From SMBSF63 sp034003545 (GTDB lineage Bacteria; Chloroflexota; Anaerolineae; Anaerolineales; Anaerolineaceae): DNA of 64,000 bases. Below are positions 25,136-34,044 of the stretch, piece after piece. The stretch's first letter is position 1. Each line of letters opens with the position of its first letter. The notes below the pieces were generated by a model. It searched no databases, was not told the DNA's origin, and was given only the letters and a program-made list of their open reading frames with translations. The stretch spans positions 1-64,000 of the forward strand of contig CAYURM010000011.1 of NCBI GenBank assembly GCA_964447155.1, written 5' to 3'. The translations under genes were made by a program, and so were the position numbers.

Positions 25136-25894
25136 CTAAACTGCCTGCCAGACCTGGTAAAGACCGAGGTTGCCTTCTTTGCCGTCTGATTCAAATTCAG
25201 AATGGATGGTGAAGCCGCTGGAGGCGGCCAGTTCGGTCAGTTCGGTGCGGGTGAAGTGATGCACGTAGCGCAGGCCGACCTGCTCCATCTGGCCGGGGAG
25301 GCTGTGCCGCCAGTCGAGGAGGGTGTCACCGGGGTCGAGATCTGCGTCGCTCAGGTCAACTTTGCTCCAAGGGAGGATGCGTTTCTGCCAGCGCGGGCTG
25401 TTCATGAACTGCCATTCGGAGTGGATGAAGAGACCGCCGGCGGGGAGCAGGCTGCGCACCTGTTTGAGCAGGGCAAGGCGCGCCTGGCTGCCGGGGATGT
25501 GGTGCAGGGCGGCGAAGGCCAGCAGGCCGTCAAACTGCGCCTGCGGCAGGGATTCTGTCCAGCCGGGGTCGCCCAGGTCGGCCTGCACATATTGCACTTC
25601 CAGCCCGGGAGCGGGAAGATGGGGAGCGACGGCGCGGCGGGCTTCGGCCAGCAGCACCGGGCTGAAGTCTAGGCCGGTGTAGCTGCCGGTGCGGTTGTGG
25701 CGGATCCATTCCAGGCCGAGCGCGCCGCTGCCGCAACCGAGATCGAGCCAACTGCCATGGGGCGGGATGGTTTCAGCCAGCAGGCGGTGGATGCCGGGCT
25801 GGATGCGGCGGCGGGTATGGGCAAACGCATCCCCGAAGGTCTGGTAAAATTGTCGATTAAGAGTTAGTAATTGTTGGCGGATTTCAATTTGCAT
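25136..25894 (-). CDS. Class I SAM-dependent methyltransferase
   Basis: A 252-residue methyltransferase. Motif I is WLDLGCGSGALGLEW (about residues 48-62), motif II-like LEVQYVQADLGD and motif IV-like FDGLLAFAALHHIPG. It most resembles small-molecule methyltransferases of the type-11/25 group; the substrate is unknown. The open frame extends to 26020 through a repeat, but the ATG at 25894 lies six bases after a TATAAT on the same strand, so the gene is probably leaderless and starts there. Confidence 0.87.
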   Translation of the reverse strand: MQIEIRQQLLTLNRQFYQTFGDAFAHTRRRIQPGIHRLLAETIPPHGSWLDLGCGSGALGLEWIRHNRTGSYTGLDFSPVLLAEARRAVAPHLPAPGLEVQYVQADLGDPGWTESLPQAQFDGLLAFAALHHIPGSQARLALLKQVRSLLPAGGLFIHSEWQFMNSPRWQKRILPWSKVDLSDADLDPGDTLLDWRHSLPGQMEQVGLRYVHHFTRTELTELAASSGFTIHSEFESDGKEGNLGLYQVWQAV

Positions 25895-25900
25895 GGGATG

Positions 25901-25906
25901 ATTATA
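25901..25906 (-). promoter_or_regulatory. -10 box of a probably leaderless methyltransferase gene
   Basis: TATAAT on the minus strand with six bases (CATCCC) before the ATG, the same geometry as at uvrC. Confidence 0.55.
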
Positions 25907-25929
25907 CCCGCTGGCGGGCGGGAAGCGTT

Positions 25930-25995
25930 GCCTGAGTTTGTCGAAGGCAACACGCATGATGATGATGTACCGCTTCGGCTTCGACAGGCTCAGCC
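25930..25995. repeat. CTTCGACAGGCTCAG-family inverted repeat
   Basis: CTGAGTTTGTCGAAG (25931-25945) faces CTTCGACAGGCTCAG (25978-25993) across a 30-base interior containing a GATGATGATG run. Lies between the methyltransferase and the divergent elp3. Confidence 0.6.
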
Positions 25996-26031
25996 TACGC
26001 TTTATTCCAGACGAAGTCATCTTTACACCAA

Positions 26032-27660
26032 GTGAGCAGAAAATTGACCAATCAAGAATTCAGGAAATGGCAAAAAAGACGGGAATATGACCCGGAGAAG
26101 ATGGCCGTGGCGCACCGCCTGCTGGAGATGATCCGCGAGGGGGCGGAGGTGATGCCGACGGTGCGCGCGCATCCGCTGCCCAAAGGGGGGTATGTTGCCA
26201 AGCATCAACTGGTGACGGCCTACCGCGAACGGGTGGAGAGCGGAGACTGGCCGGAAGACCAGGGGCTGCTGGCACGCATTCGGATGAAACCAGGGCGCAC
26301 CCTTTCGGGGGTGACGACGGTCACCGTGTTGACCGCACCGTGCGATTGCCCGGGGGAGTGTGTGTTTTGTCCGAACGACAGCCGCATGCCGAAGAGTTAC
26401 CTGCCCGATGAGCCAGGGGCGGCGCGAGCGTTTCAGAATGCGTTTGACCCGTACAAGCAGGTGCGTTCGCGGATTGATGCGTATGAAGCGGTGGGGCATC
26501 CTACGGACAAGATCGAGCTGCTGATTCTGGGGGGCACATGGCATGCGTATAGCCGTCAGTACCGCGAGTGGTTTGTGCGGCGCTGTTTTGATGCAATGAA
26601 TGAGGAAGCCTTTGATGATCTGGCGGAGGCGCAGCGGTTCAATGAGACTGCCCGCCACCGCAATGTGGGGCTGGTGATTGAGACGCGGCCAGATGAGATC
26701 AACCCGACGGAGCTAGCTGAGCTGCGCCGCCTGGGGGTGACCAAGGTGCAGATGGGGGCGCAAAGCCTGGATGATGAGATTTTGAAGTTGAACAAGCGCG
26801 GCCACAGCGTGGCAGACCTGCTGCGGGCGACTGCCTTGCTGCGGGCGGGGGGCTTCAAGATCGTGCTGCACTGGATGCCCAATCTGCTGGGGGCCACGCT
26901 GGAGTCGGATCGGGAAGATTTTGGACGGTTATGGACTTCCTCTGACGACGGGCTGGGTTTCTGCCCGGATGAATTAAAGATTTACCCGACCCAGCTGCTG
27001 GAAGGCACCGAACTGTATGAACGCTGGCGGCAGGGCGGTTATCGGCCATACACTACCGGGGAATTAATTGATCTGATTGCCGATGTGAAGCCCGATATTC
27101 CGCCGTACTGCCGGGTGAACCGGGTGATCCGGGATATTCCTTCTCATCATGTGGTTGAGGGGAACAAACACACCAACCTGCGCCAGGATATTTTCAAAGA
27201 GTTGAATCGCCGCGGCCAGGTGTGCCGCTGTGTGCGCTGCCGGGAGATCCGCCGTGAGAAGGTGGCAGCGGAGCAATTGGAACTGGTGGATGAGATCTAT
27301 CATCCCGCCTATGCCGAGGAGCATTTCCTTTCGTATGTGACGCCTGATGACCGTCTGGCGGGGTATTTGCGCCTGTCGCTGCCCACCACCGATGCGCCGG
27401 ATACTGGCATGGCTGACCTGGATGGGGCGGCGTTGATCCGCGAAGTGCATGTGTATGGGCAATCGGTCGAGGTAGGGGAAGCGCGGCAAGGGGCGGCTCA
27501 ACATATCGGTTTGGGTACGAATCTGCTGGAGTTGGCTGAGCAAATTGCAAAACAGGCAGGATTTAAGCGGTTGGCGGTGATTGCGGCGGTCGGAACGAGG
27601 GTGTACTATCAATCCCGGGGTTTTGAGCGCAGCGAGCATTATATGGTGCGAATGATCTAG
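26032..27660 (+). CDS. elp3: Elp3-type tRNA U34 carboxymethyltransferase
   Basis: A 542-residue radical-SAM / acetyltransferase fusion that installs the cm5 group on wobble uridine of tRNA. The iron-sulfur motif is in APCDCPGECVFCPND, fitting the Elp3 pattern CxxxxxxxxCxxC. ETRPDEINPTELAELRRLGV and KVQMGAQSLDDEIL are conserved in the TIM barrel; REVHVYGQSVEVG and QHIGLGTNLLELAE belong to the GNAT domain, which ends at SRGFERSEHYMVRMI. No Elp1/2/4-6 genes are present, as expected for bacterial Elp3, which works alone. The start is GTG, without a clear ribosome-binding site, so a few codons either way are possible. Confidence 0.93.
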   Translation: MSRKLTNQEFRKWQKRREYDPEKMAVAHRLLEMIREGAEVMPTVRAHPLPKGGYVAKHQLVTAYRERVESGDWPEDQGLLARIRMKPGRTLSGVTTVTVLTAPCDCPGECVFCPNDSRMPKSYLPDEPGAARAFQNAFDPYKQVRSRIDAYEAVGHPTDKIELLILGGTWHAYSRQYREWFVRRCFDAMNEEAFDDLAEAQRFNETARHRNVGLVIETRPDEINPTELAELRRLGVTKVQMGAQSLDDEILKLNKRGHSVADLLRATALLRAGGFKIVLHWMPNLLGATLESDREDFGRLWTSSDDGLGFCPDELKIYPTQLLEGTELYERWRQGGYRPYTTGELIDLIADVKPDIPPYCRVNRVIRDIPSHHVVEGNKHTNLRQDIFKELNRRGQVCRCVRCREIRREKVAAEQLELVDEIYHPAYAEEHFLSYVTPDDRLAGYLRLSLPTTDAPDTGMADLDGAALIREVHVYGQSVEVGEARQGAAQHIGLGTNLLELAEQIAKQAGFKRLAVIAAVGTRVYYQSRGFERSEHYMVRMI

Positions 27661-27682
27661 GTGAAGGCCAAGTGGGGAAAAT

Positions 27683-28426
27683 ATGCTGCCTCCGTGGGTA
27701 AAAAAGCTGGGAAAAAAGAATTTGGTGGTGCTCTTAACCATGGCGTCTATGCTGGCGTCGACGGGCATTTCGGTTGTCTTGCGCTGGCTGATCCAGGTGG
27801 AGATATCAATCAGCGGTTTGTTAATCTCTCTGATTATTCCCCTGGTCTTAACCCCATTTTTCGGCAGTATCTTTTTTAAAGCTTATTTTGAACTGGAGGA
27901 GATGCGGACACAACTGTCCCATTTGTCCGTAACCGATGATTTGACCCAGGTATATAACCGGCGCTATTTTATTGGACGGGCAAATGATGAGCTGTCACGG
28001 GCAAAACGCTATGGGCAGGTATTTTCGATGCTGCTGCTTGATCTGGATGATTTCAAGCAGACCAATGACAGATTGGGGCACCCGGCAGGTGATGAAGTGC
28101 TGTGCATGGTGGCGGATACTTGTGTTCGTGCGATCCGTGAAGTGGATGTGTTGGCGCGTTACGGTGGAGATGAATTCGCCTTGCTGATCCCTAACCTTGA
28201 CCAGCAGCATGCGTGGGAATTTGCCGAACGCTTGCGAACGCTGTTAGACGAAAGTGTGGTGGCGTATGAGGGGCATGCGATTCAGATAACCGTCAGCATC
28301 GGCGTGGTGACCTGGACGCCAGCGATCACAGACCTGGATGGGCTGATCTACCTGATGGACAAGGCGTTGTACGACGCCAAACGCGCGGGCAAGGATACGA
28401 TCAAGGTATTAAAAGCGCATTCTTAG
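27683..28426 (+). CDS. Membrane-bound diguanylate cyclase (GGDEF)
   Basis: A 247-residue protein that makes the second messenger c-di-GMP. Two membrane helices occupy residues about 14-65; a GGDEF domain follows from residue 78. The active-site motif is YGGDEF, with the allosteric inhibitory site RxxD (REVD) five residues before it, so product inhibition is expected. SVTDDLTQVYNRRYF and DLDDFKQTNDRLGHPAGD are typical. There is no sensor domain beyond the membrane part. It lies 22 bases after elp3 and may be co-transcribed. Confidence 0.93.
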   Translation: MLPPWVKKLGKKNLVVLLTMASMLASTGISVVLRWLIQVEISISGLLISLIIPLVLTPFFGSIFFKAYFELEEMRTQLSHLSVTDDLTQVYNRRYFIGRANDELSRAKRYGQVFSMLLLDLDDFKQTNDRLGHPAGDEVLCMVADTCVRAIREVDVLARYGGDEFALLIPNLDQQHAWEFAERLRTLLDESVVAYEGHAIQITVSIGVVTWTPAITDLDGLIYLMDKALYDAKRAGKDTIKVLKAHS

Positions 28427-28434
28427 GTCTTTAT

Positions 28435-28459
28435 AAAGCCCGGCGCTTCCGGTCTTTTT
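28435..28459. terminator. Bidirectional terminator between GGDEF and GH1 genes
   Basis: AAAG-C-CCGG, loop CGCTT, CCGG-T-CTTT then TT: an eight-pair stem with one internal mismatch. The plus-strand T-run serves the cyclase, and a run of T on the other strand could serve the GH1 gene. Confidence 0.6.
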
Positions 28460-28463
28460 CTGT

Positions 28464-29795
28464 TTATCCGCCCGGAAAGAGCTTTGGCAAGACAGCAGGG
28501 GCGTATGCTTCCACCAGTTCGTGGGAGATGGCGTTTTGCTGACAGATGGCGGCATACAGGGCGGCGCTGGGGCGGGGGGTGCGCACCTGTGTTTCGCGAT
28601 CGAAGGTCCACAAGCCAAACTGCATATCCCAGCCACGTTCCCATTCAAAATTGTCGATCAGTGACCAGTGATAATAACTGCGCACGGGGATATTGTGATT
28701 AAGCGCCTGCCAGAGCTGGTGCAGGTGGGTGAGCAGGTATTTCCGACGAAAGTCATCCTGGCTGTCTTCGATGCCGTTTTCGGTGATATGAATGGGCAGT
28801 CCGCAGGTGTTGGCCCATTCAAGGGCGGTGAACATGCCAGGCGGATAGCTGGCGTTGAACTGGAAGGGAGAGGGTTCTGCTTCGGGCGGAAACCAGCGTT
28901 TCTGGAAGAGGTTTTTTGGGGCGGGGCGGAAGCTGACCATTTCGCAGGTGTAATAATTGAGGCCGAAGAAATCCTGGGTGCCGGCGGCATGGGGCAGGCG
29001 GGTGCGTTTGTGCAGGAAGCGTACCCTGCCGTTGGTGAGGGCCAGGGGGAAGACGTTATTAAAGGACTGGTGATTAACGCGGGCGATGAGGGCGTCCAAA
29101 GGGGAATATTTGCGGGCAGGGATAAAGCCGTGATACTGGTGGGCCATGCCGACCTGGGCTTTTGGCTGGATCTCGTGGATGGCGTGGTAGGCGAGGGCAT
29201 GGCTGCGGATGATGTTAAGGACAGCGTGCCAGGCGGCGGCGATGTCCTCTTTTTTCCCGGGGGGAAAGAGGCCGTCGATATAACTGCTGTAGATGACGAC
29301 ATTCGGTTCGTTGATGGTGATCCATGCGGTGTTGTATTGCTTGAGGGCGGTCACTGTGCGCTGCACAAAGGTTTCAAACAGGCCGGGGATTTCATCGTTC
29401 TCCCAGCCGCCGTTTTCGGCCAGCCACAACGGGAGGGTGAAATGCTGGAGGGTGACCATAGGCTGGATGCCGCGATCGAGCATGCCCCGCAGGATGGCGC
29501 GGTAACGGTCGAGGGCGTCCTCGTCCCAGCGGTGGGGAGCGGGCTGGATGCGGCTCCATTCCACCGAAAGGCGGTGGGCGGTCTGCCCGGCTTCGGCGGC
29601 GCGGTCGAGGTCTTCGCGCCAGCGGCCGTTCCACCAGTCACAGGCCAGGCCGGCTTTGTCTTCGTTATGGATACGGCCTGGCTGGTTTTCCCAGGCGGCC
29701 CAGTCGTTGTTGTGATTGCTGCCTTCCACCTGGTGGGCGGCGGTAGCGGTGCCCCAGATAAATCCTTCCGGAAAATGGTATGTGGTTTGCGGCAT
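28464..29795 (-). CDS. GH1 family beta-glycosidase
   Basis: A 443-residue family-1 glycoside hydrolase, most often beta-glucosidase or beta-galactosidase. The acid/base Glu is in WITINEPN, the nucleophile Glu in IHITENGIED. FIWGTATAAHQVEG at the N-terminus and SVEWSRIQP are signature segments, and SLIDNFEWERGWDMQFGL near the C-terminus forms the sugar-binding subsite. No signal peptide, so it is cytoplasmic. A TATAAT on the minus strand (29831-29836) and AGGGAG support the start. There is no sugar transporter next to it. Confidence 0.95.
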   Translation of the reverse strand: MPQTTYHFPEGFIWGTATAAHQVEGSNHNNDWAAWENQPGRIHNEDKAGLACDWWNGRWREDLDRAAEAGQTAHRLSVEWSRIQPAPHRWDEDALDRYRAILRGMLDRGIQPMVTLQHFTLPLWLAENGGWENDEIPGLFETFVQRTVTALKQYNTAWITINEPNVVIYSSYIDGLFPPGKKEDIAAAWHAVLNIIRSHALAYHAIHEIQPKAQVGMAHQYHGFIPARKYSPLDALIARVNHQSFNNVFPLALTNGRVRFLHKRTRLPHAAGTQDFFGLNYYTCEMVSFRPAPKNLFQKRWFPPEAEPSPFQFNASYPPGMFTALEWANTCGLPIHITENGIEDSQDDFRRKYLLTHLHQLWQALNHNIPVRSYYHWSLIDNFEWERGWDMQFGLWTFDRETQVRTPRPSAALYAAICQQNAISHELVEAYAPAVLPKLFPGG

Positions 29796-29830
29796 GGGTG
29801 TTTTCTCCCTGGTTATTTGTGATGCATTTA

Positions 29831-29836
29831 ATTATA
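29831..29836 (-). promoter_or_regulatory. -10 box for the GH1 gene
   Basis: TATAAT on the minus strand, 35 bases before the start codon. No clear -35 hexamer. Confidence 0.45.
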
Positions 29837-29870
29837 GGGGATGGAAGAGAAAGGGAGTAGTGTTTCGGGA

Positions 29871-29894
29871 GGTGCGTTCGTAGTTGAACGCACC
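29871..29894. repeat. GGTGCGTTC palindrome
   Basis: GGTGCGTTC and GAACGCACC flank the six-base loop GTAGTT. Member of the family with copies at 39824-39846, 44577-44600 and 44649-44678. Confidence 0.7.
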
Positions 29895-29960
29895 CGACGA
29901 ACAGGTTTTCAGGCAAAAACTACTACTTTTCTCATGCAGGGCATGATCATCCGCCGCTTC

Positions 29961-30096
29961 GACAGGCTCGGCGGGCGCTTGGCGGGGGCGCTTCGACAGG
30001 CTCAGCGAGCGCTTGACAGGCTCAGCGAGCGCTTGACAGGCTCAGCGAGCGCTTGACAGGCTCGGCGGACGCTTTGACAGGCTCAGCGGGCGCTTT
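29961..30096. repeat. Tandem array of CTTCGACAGGCTCAG-type units, period 20
   Basis: Six units of GACAGGCTCAGCGAGCGCTT or close variants: 29961-29980, 29995-30014, 30015-30034, 30035-30054, 30055-30075, 30076-30096, with a partial unit in between. Units at 30015 and 30035 are identical. The array abuts the stop codon of the CPBP-like gene. Together with 29796-29960 it fills a 300-base gap with no gene. Confidence 0.85.
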
Positions 30097-30983
30097 CAGA
30101 TCACCAGATACCAGCCGAGGAGGAAGAAGAGCAGGTTGATCAGGGCATGGGCAAGGATGGGATAGATGAGGCGGCGGGTGCGCAGGGCAAGTTCGCCCAG
30201 GGCGAGGCCGATCACGAAGGCCGGCAGCCACAGCAGGGGGCGCAGCTGCAGGGTGGCAAACAGGGCAGCGCTGAACAGGATGGCGGGCGTGCGTCCGTGG
30301 GAGTCTTCCCATGCGGGGAGGATTTCGCCGCGGAAGAAGCGTTCCTCTGCCCAGGGGGCGATGAGCACGCTGACGATGAACAGGGCGGCTTGCAGGATGT
30401 CTGAGGGCGGGTCAGGTTCGACAGGAAAGGGGGTGGAGAGCAGGGCATACAGGAAAGCGGCGAACAGCCAGGCGGTCAGTCCGGTGAGCAGGCTGAGGGT
30501 GAGCTGCCAGTGGAAAGCAAGTTGTTTTGCCGGGGAAAGGGTTAACCTGCCGGAGATGCGGATGAATCCGCTGCCGGCCAGGGCCAGGGCCTGCCACAGG
30601 TAGAACCAGGGCTGGCCGGCAGCCAGGCGGGCAGCAGGCGGCGTTTCGACGGCAAAGGGGATCAGCCAGTCGGGAAGGACGAAGATCACTGCCGGGATGA
30701 GGTAAGCCAGCACGAGAGTGATGACAATGTAAACGTTGTGATCCAGTGAACGGCCCTGCCGTTTTAAGATCAATGAAATTCCCCCCAGGCCAATCCATAA
30801 ACTGAGCAAAGCGGCAGTTAACATGAGCAACAGACGCCATTCCATGGTGAGCTGCGGGGATTGGTTCAGGCTGAACAACAGGGCAGACAGGATGACAAGC
30901 AACGGCAGCACCGCCAGCAGGAGGGACAGGCGGGGGTGGTTTTTCCAGAGGCGGGAGAGGCGTTCTTTGAGGGCGGCGATCAT
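30096..30983 (-). CDS. CPBP/CAAX-protease-like membrane protein with an altered motif
   Basis: A roughly 295-residue protein with about eight hydrophobic segments. The CPBP (Abi) glutamic protease signature is partly present: motif 1 EERFFRG has the Glu-Glu and Arg; the final motif HALINLLFF has His and Asn. Motif 2, normally FxxxH, reads FATLQL, so the His is replaced by Gln. Activity is therefore doubtful. Start uncertain: ATG 30983 or GTG 30992, neither with a good ribosome-binding site. The stop codon touches a tandem repeat, which may have shaped the C-terminus. Confidence 0.75.
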   Translation of the reverse strand: MIAALKERLSRLWKNHPRLSLLLAVLPLLVILSALLFSLNQSPQLTMEWRLLLMLTAALLSLWIGLGGISLILKRQGRSLDHNVYIVITLVLAYLIPAVIFVLPDWLIPFAVETPPAARLAAGQPWFYLWQALALAGSGFIRISGRLTLSPAKQLAFHWQLTLSLLTGLTAWLFAAFLYALLSTPFPVEPDPPSDILQAALFIVSVLIAPWAEERFFRGEILPAWEDSHGRTPAILFSAALFATLQLRPLLWLPAFVIGLALGELALRTRRLIYPILAHALINLLFFLLGWYLVI

Positions 30984-31130
30984 TGCTTTCACAGGGTTTG
31001 ATGGGTGAGGCGGGTATGATTTGTCCGTTGCAGGGGATGACTGTGCTTCACAATCCGATGGATTTATTGTAGTGAGTCACGCAAAGCGTGGAGGACCCAC
31101 ACGATAACTACAACGAGAGCTGATTTGAAA

Positions 31131-31169
31131 GGCGGAGCCTTGCGCTGCTTTTACGCGCAAGGCTCCGCC
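31131..31169 (-). terminator. Long hairpin at the end of the Tad pseudopilin operon
   Basis: A perfect 14-bp stem (31131-31144 with 31156-31169) and an 11-base loop, 19 bases after the last stop on the minus strand. The T-tract that follows is short (CCTTTC), so it may act as an mRNA end stabiliser as much as a terminator. Confidence 0.65.
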
Positions 31170-31187
31170 AGGTTTCAGGTGTTGCGG

Positions 31188-33980
31188 TTACTGGCAGCCG
31201 CCCAGTTCATCCGGCGTCAGGCATGGCGTTGGCGTATTCGTCCTGGTGGCCGTGCGGGTGGCGGTGACGGGCAGGGTTTCGGTACGGGTTGCCGTGCGGG
31301 TTGGCGTACGGGTTGGCGTTCCCGTTTTGGTCGCCGTCCCTGTCCGGGTGGGGGTGTACGTCTGCGTCGCCGGCAGGGTTTTGGTCGGCGTGCGTGTATT
31401 GGTGGGCACCAGTGTCCTGGTGGGCGTGCGCGTGATGGTGGCCGTCTGGGAGGGCGGCAGGGTTCTGGTGGGGGTAGGTGTGGGCGCATTGATCCTGAAA
31501 GTGCGCACGATGGCTTCGGATTTTTTGCGGCTGCCGTCGTCATTGTTCTGGGCGATGATCATCAGGGTATAGGTATCGCTGGAAATCACTCCGCCGCGCG
31601 ACCAGGAGTCTTCGTAAGGGGTATAGTATTGGCATTTGCCGCCAAAGATGCAATAGGGGGCGCTGGTATCCCGGCGGTAATGCACGATCTCTCCATTGGA
31701 ATCATAGACATAGAAGCGGACTTCGTTGACGTTCCGGTCATTGCCGGAGAGGTCTTTGTTGCCTTCCACGACGGCACGGATGTAGAAAGGTTCGGCGCCG
31801 ATCGTATTGCCGGGATAGATGGTGGGCTTGATCTCCGGGCCGGGTTTGCCGGTGACGTCCATTTCACATTTCAGCACCGGGCCGCCGTCGGGGCGGAATT
31901 CGTATTTGATCACGCCCTCGAAGTCGCTGTTCCAGTAGAAAAGACGATCGGCGCTGCCGCCTGCGTCCCACCTCGGGGTGGGGGTACGGTTGTTGGCTGG
32001 AATGGGATAGGAACGCACGTAGGGTGTGATCCAGAAATTGAACACACTGCGGTCATAGGTCCATTTGTACCAGCCGGTATCATTTTCATAGATGATTTTC
32101 GGGCTGGGGAAGGTGTGGCTGTAGCTCCGCGCGGATACGTCGGAGGGATCATAGATCGGATTATAGTAATTGTTATTCCAGCCATACAGATCAAAGATTC
32201 GATCCGGGTCGGGTGGCTGGGCTTCATTATGCCAGGCGCCGTTGTAGTCCATCTCTGCCCCGGTGAAATAGATGGGGTAGGGGCCGACGTTCTGCAGGTA
32301 GGATTCCAGCAGGTAGCCGCCATGGTCGATATACTGGATGGCAAGACCTTCGCCGAGGCTTTGTTCCAGCAGGTTGACGAGCATGTCGCAGTCTGCGGGG
32401 GGGGTGGGGGTGGGCGTGATGGTGGGGGCGAGGACGATCTCTTCGGGCACCAGATATTGGCCGTCAATAACGCTGATATCGGTGAAGGAAGGCCCGGTCC
32501 AACCGACGGCGATGTTGTCACCGCCGCTGCCTTCTTTATGCAGGGCTTCAATGTAGTACAGCTGCCCGCCGATCAGATTAATGCCGGCAGATGTCTGGTC
32601 TGAGTATCGATCCCATTGACGCGAGCTGGTCCAGCCGTTGACGCGGGCGATGCGTGATTTTGCCGCTTCGCTCTGGTTGGGACTGAGATACAGCTCCGAA
32701 TGATCATCGCTGGAAATGTGGAACGTATAGGTGCCATCGTAAGGCGGGCACAGATAGGCGCGCCAGCGGCTGCCATAATACTGGTCAATGTTGTAGGGAT
32801 CCAGCTCGAATTTTGGCTCGATGGCTTGAATATCGGGGTAAGTGGGGTATTTGGATGAATTGGTGAGATCGGAGATGTAGTTGCCAGAAATATCCGTGTA
32901 GATCTCTTTGAGGACGCCGCCGACATTCAAACAGGTTTTGGGTTGGGGGGTATTGGTTTGGGTGGGGGTTTCGGTAGGCGGCGGGGGGGTGTAGGTGTTG
33001 GTGGCGCGGAAACCGATGGCGCCGCTCAGACCGGTCACCCGGGAGGAGCGGAATTTTTCGACCAGACCTTCGCGTTGGGCGTTCAGGCTGAGGGTCGGCC
33101 ACCAGTCGCTGACGAAGGGGGTGATCAGGTTGTGGCGATAGCTGAGTTCAATCTTGACCCGGTCGCCGGGGCCGCCGGCGTCGTCTACATAGCGCACGAC
33201 CTTGTCGTCGGTCAGGGACACGTAGTCACAGTAAATCCGGTAGCGGTAGGCATCATTGCCCTCCTCGCCGGGGTAGAAGAAATCGGTGGTATCAAAGAGG
33301 AAATAACCACCGTCCGGCAGGCTGTCATCCGGCAGGGTGTCTTCTTTGGCATTGGCGCGGTTGCTGCACACGGAAACGGCGAAAAATCCAGGTTCACCAG
33401 GATTGCCGCGATGATCGGCATTGGGCAGCAGGTCACCGAAGACATTATAGTCATACGTTCCGGGATCATAAGAATCCTTAAGGTATTCGGCATATTCCCC
33501 GGAGATGAGTGCATCGGCATCCCAGGCAATCCCTGTAGCGCCGGAGAGGGCCGCATCGTAGATCGAAGGCAGACGCGCCCAGTCCTGCAGGGCATTGGTA
33601 ATCTGATTGTTGACCTTGCCATCGGCGGTATGTACAATGCAGTCGTCGCGGCCGTCCGTTTTTTCATCTTCTGTCATGACAGCATACAGGGCGGGCTTAT
33701 CGGGTTCCAGGTTGTTGCGAAAGCGGACATTTTCAAAGGCGTCCACGGCATCGGGACAGTAGGCGGGGTTATATTCACCGGTGGTGGCATAGCGCACCCC
33801 AAAGCGGGCGCCGTTTTCCAACGCCAGCCAGGCTTGCAGCAGACGGCCAAATTCGATGATGCCGAAAATTAACAGCAGGAGGACGGGCAGGGCCAGGGCG
33901 AATTCAACCAGCCCCTGGGCACGTGAACGGCGTTTGAAGTGTCCCTGAATTGCGATGATGGATTGTTTGGTTTTGCTCAT
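31188..33980 (-). CDS. TadE-like pseudopilin fused to a PA14 domain, Thr/Pro-rich tail
   Basis: A 930-residue secreted or membrane-anchored protein. The TadE-type prepilin segment is AQGLVEFALALPVLLLLIFG (residues 21-40), with a Glu after the cleavage region. Residues 40-330 form a Tad ectodomain. A first Thr/Pro-rich linker (TPPPPTETPTQTNTPQP) leads to a PA14 domain (about 360-510; CPPYDGTYTFHISSDDHSEL and NIAVGWTGP), which binds carbohydrate in many proteins. The C-terminal 100 residues are TPTRTPT-type low-complexity repeats that probably cross the cell-wall zone. Last gene of the minus-strand operon. No Tad ATPase, platform or prepilin peptidase is in the window. Confidence 0.8.
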   Translation of the reverse strand: MSKTKQSIIAIQGHFKRRSRAQGLVEFALALPVLLLLIFGIIEFGRLLQAWLALENGARFGVRYATTGEYNPAYCPDAVDAFENVRFRNNLEPDKPALYAVMTEDEKTDGRDDCIVHTADGKVNNQITNALQDWARLPSIYDAALSGATGIAWDADALISGEYAEYLKDSYDPGTYDYNVFGDLLPNADHRGNPGEPGFFAVSVCSNRANAKEDTLPDDSLPDGGYFLFDTTDFFYPGEEGNDAYRYRIYCDYVSLTDDKVVRYVDDAGGPGDRVKIELSYRHNLITPFVSDWWPTLSLNAQREGLVEKFRSSRVTGLSGAIGFRATNTYTPPPPTETPTQTNTPQPKTCLNVGGVLKEIYTDISGNYISDLTNSSKYPTYPDIQAIEPKFELDPYNIDQYYGSRWRAYLCPPYDGTYTFHISSDDHSELYLSPNQSEAAKSRIARVNGWTSSRQWDRYSDQTSAGINLIGGQLYYIEALHKEGSGGDNIAVGWTGPSFTDISVIDGQYLVPEEIVLAPTITPTPTPPADCDMLVNLLEQSLGEGLAIQYIDHGGYLLESYLQNVGPYPIYFTGAEMDYNGAWHNEAQPPDPDRIFDLYGWNNNYYNPIYDPSDVSARSYSHTFPSPKIIYENDTGWYKWTYDRSVFNFWITPYVRSYPIPANNRTPTPRWDAGGSADRLFYWNSDFEGVIKYEFRPDGGPVLKCEMDVTGKPGPEIKPTIYPGNTIGAEPFYIRAVVEGNKDLSGNDRNVNEVRFYVYDSNGEIVHYRRDTSAPYCIFGGKCQYYTPYEDSWSRGGVISSDTYTLMIIAQNNDDGSRKKSEAIVRTFRINAPTPTPTRTLPPSQTATITRTPTRTLVPTNTRTPTKTLPATQTYTPTRTGTATKTGTPTRTPTRTATRTETLPVTATRTATRTNTPTPCLTPDELGGCQ

Positions 33981-34044
33981 GCTGCCCTCCAGTCAGGCAA
34001 GAAGAGGTCTGGAAAGATAACCGGATAAATCTTCTTGAGATGCA

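Noticed and set aside
28668..29822. 384-codon open frame opposite the GH1 gene
   Set aside because: It is the reverse-frame shadow of a gene with all GH1 motifs; composition is Gly/Val-rich and no domain is visible.
29961..30096. Possible CRISPR array
   Set aside because: Units are adjacent with no unique spacers; it is a simple tandem repeat and no cas gene is present.
31125..33872. Two long plus-strand frames (492 and 309 codons) opposite the PA14 pseudopilin
   Set aside because: Created by the Thr/Pro-rich repeats and codon bias of the minus-strand gene; Gly/Arg/Val-rich shadows.
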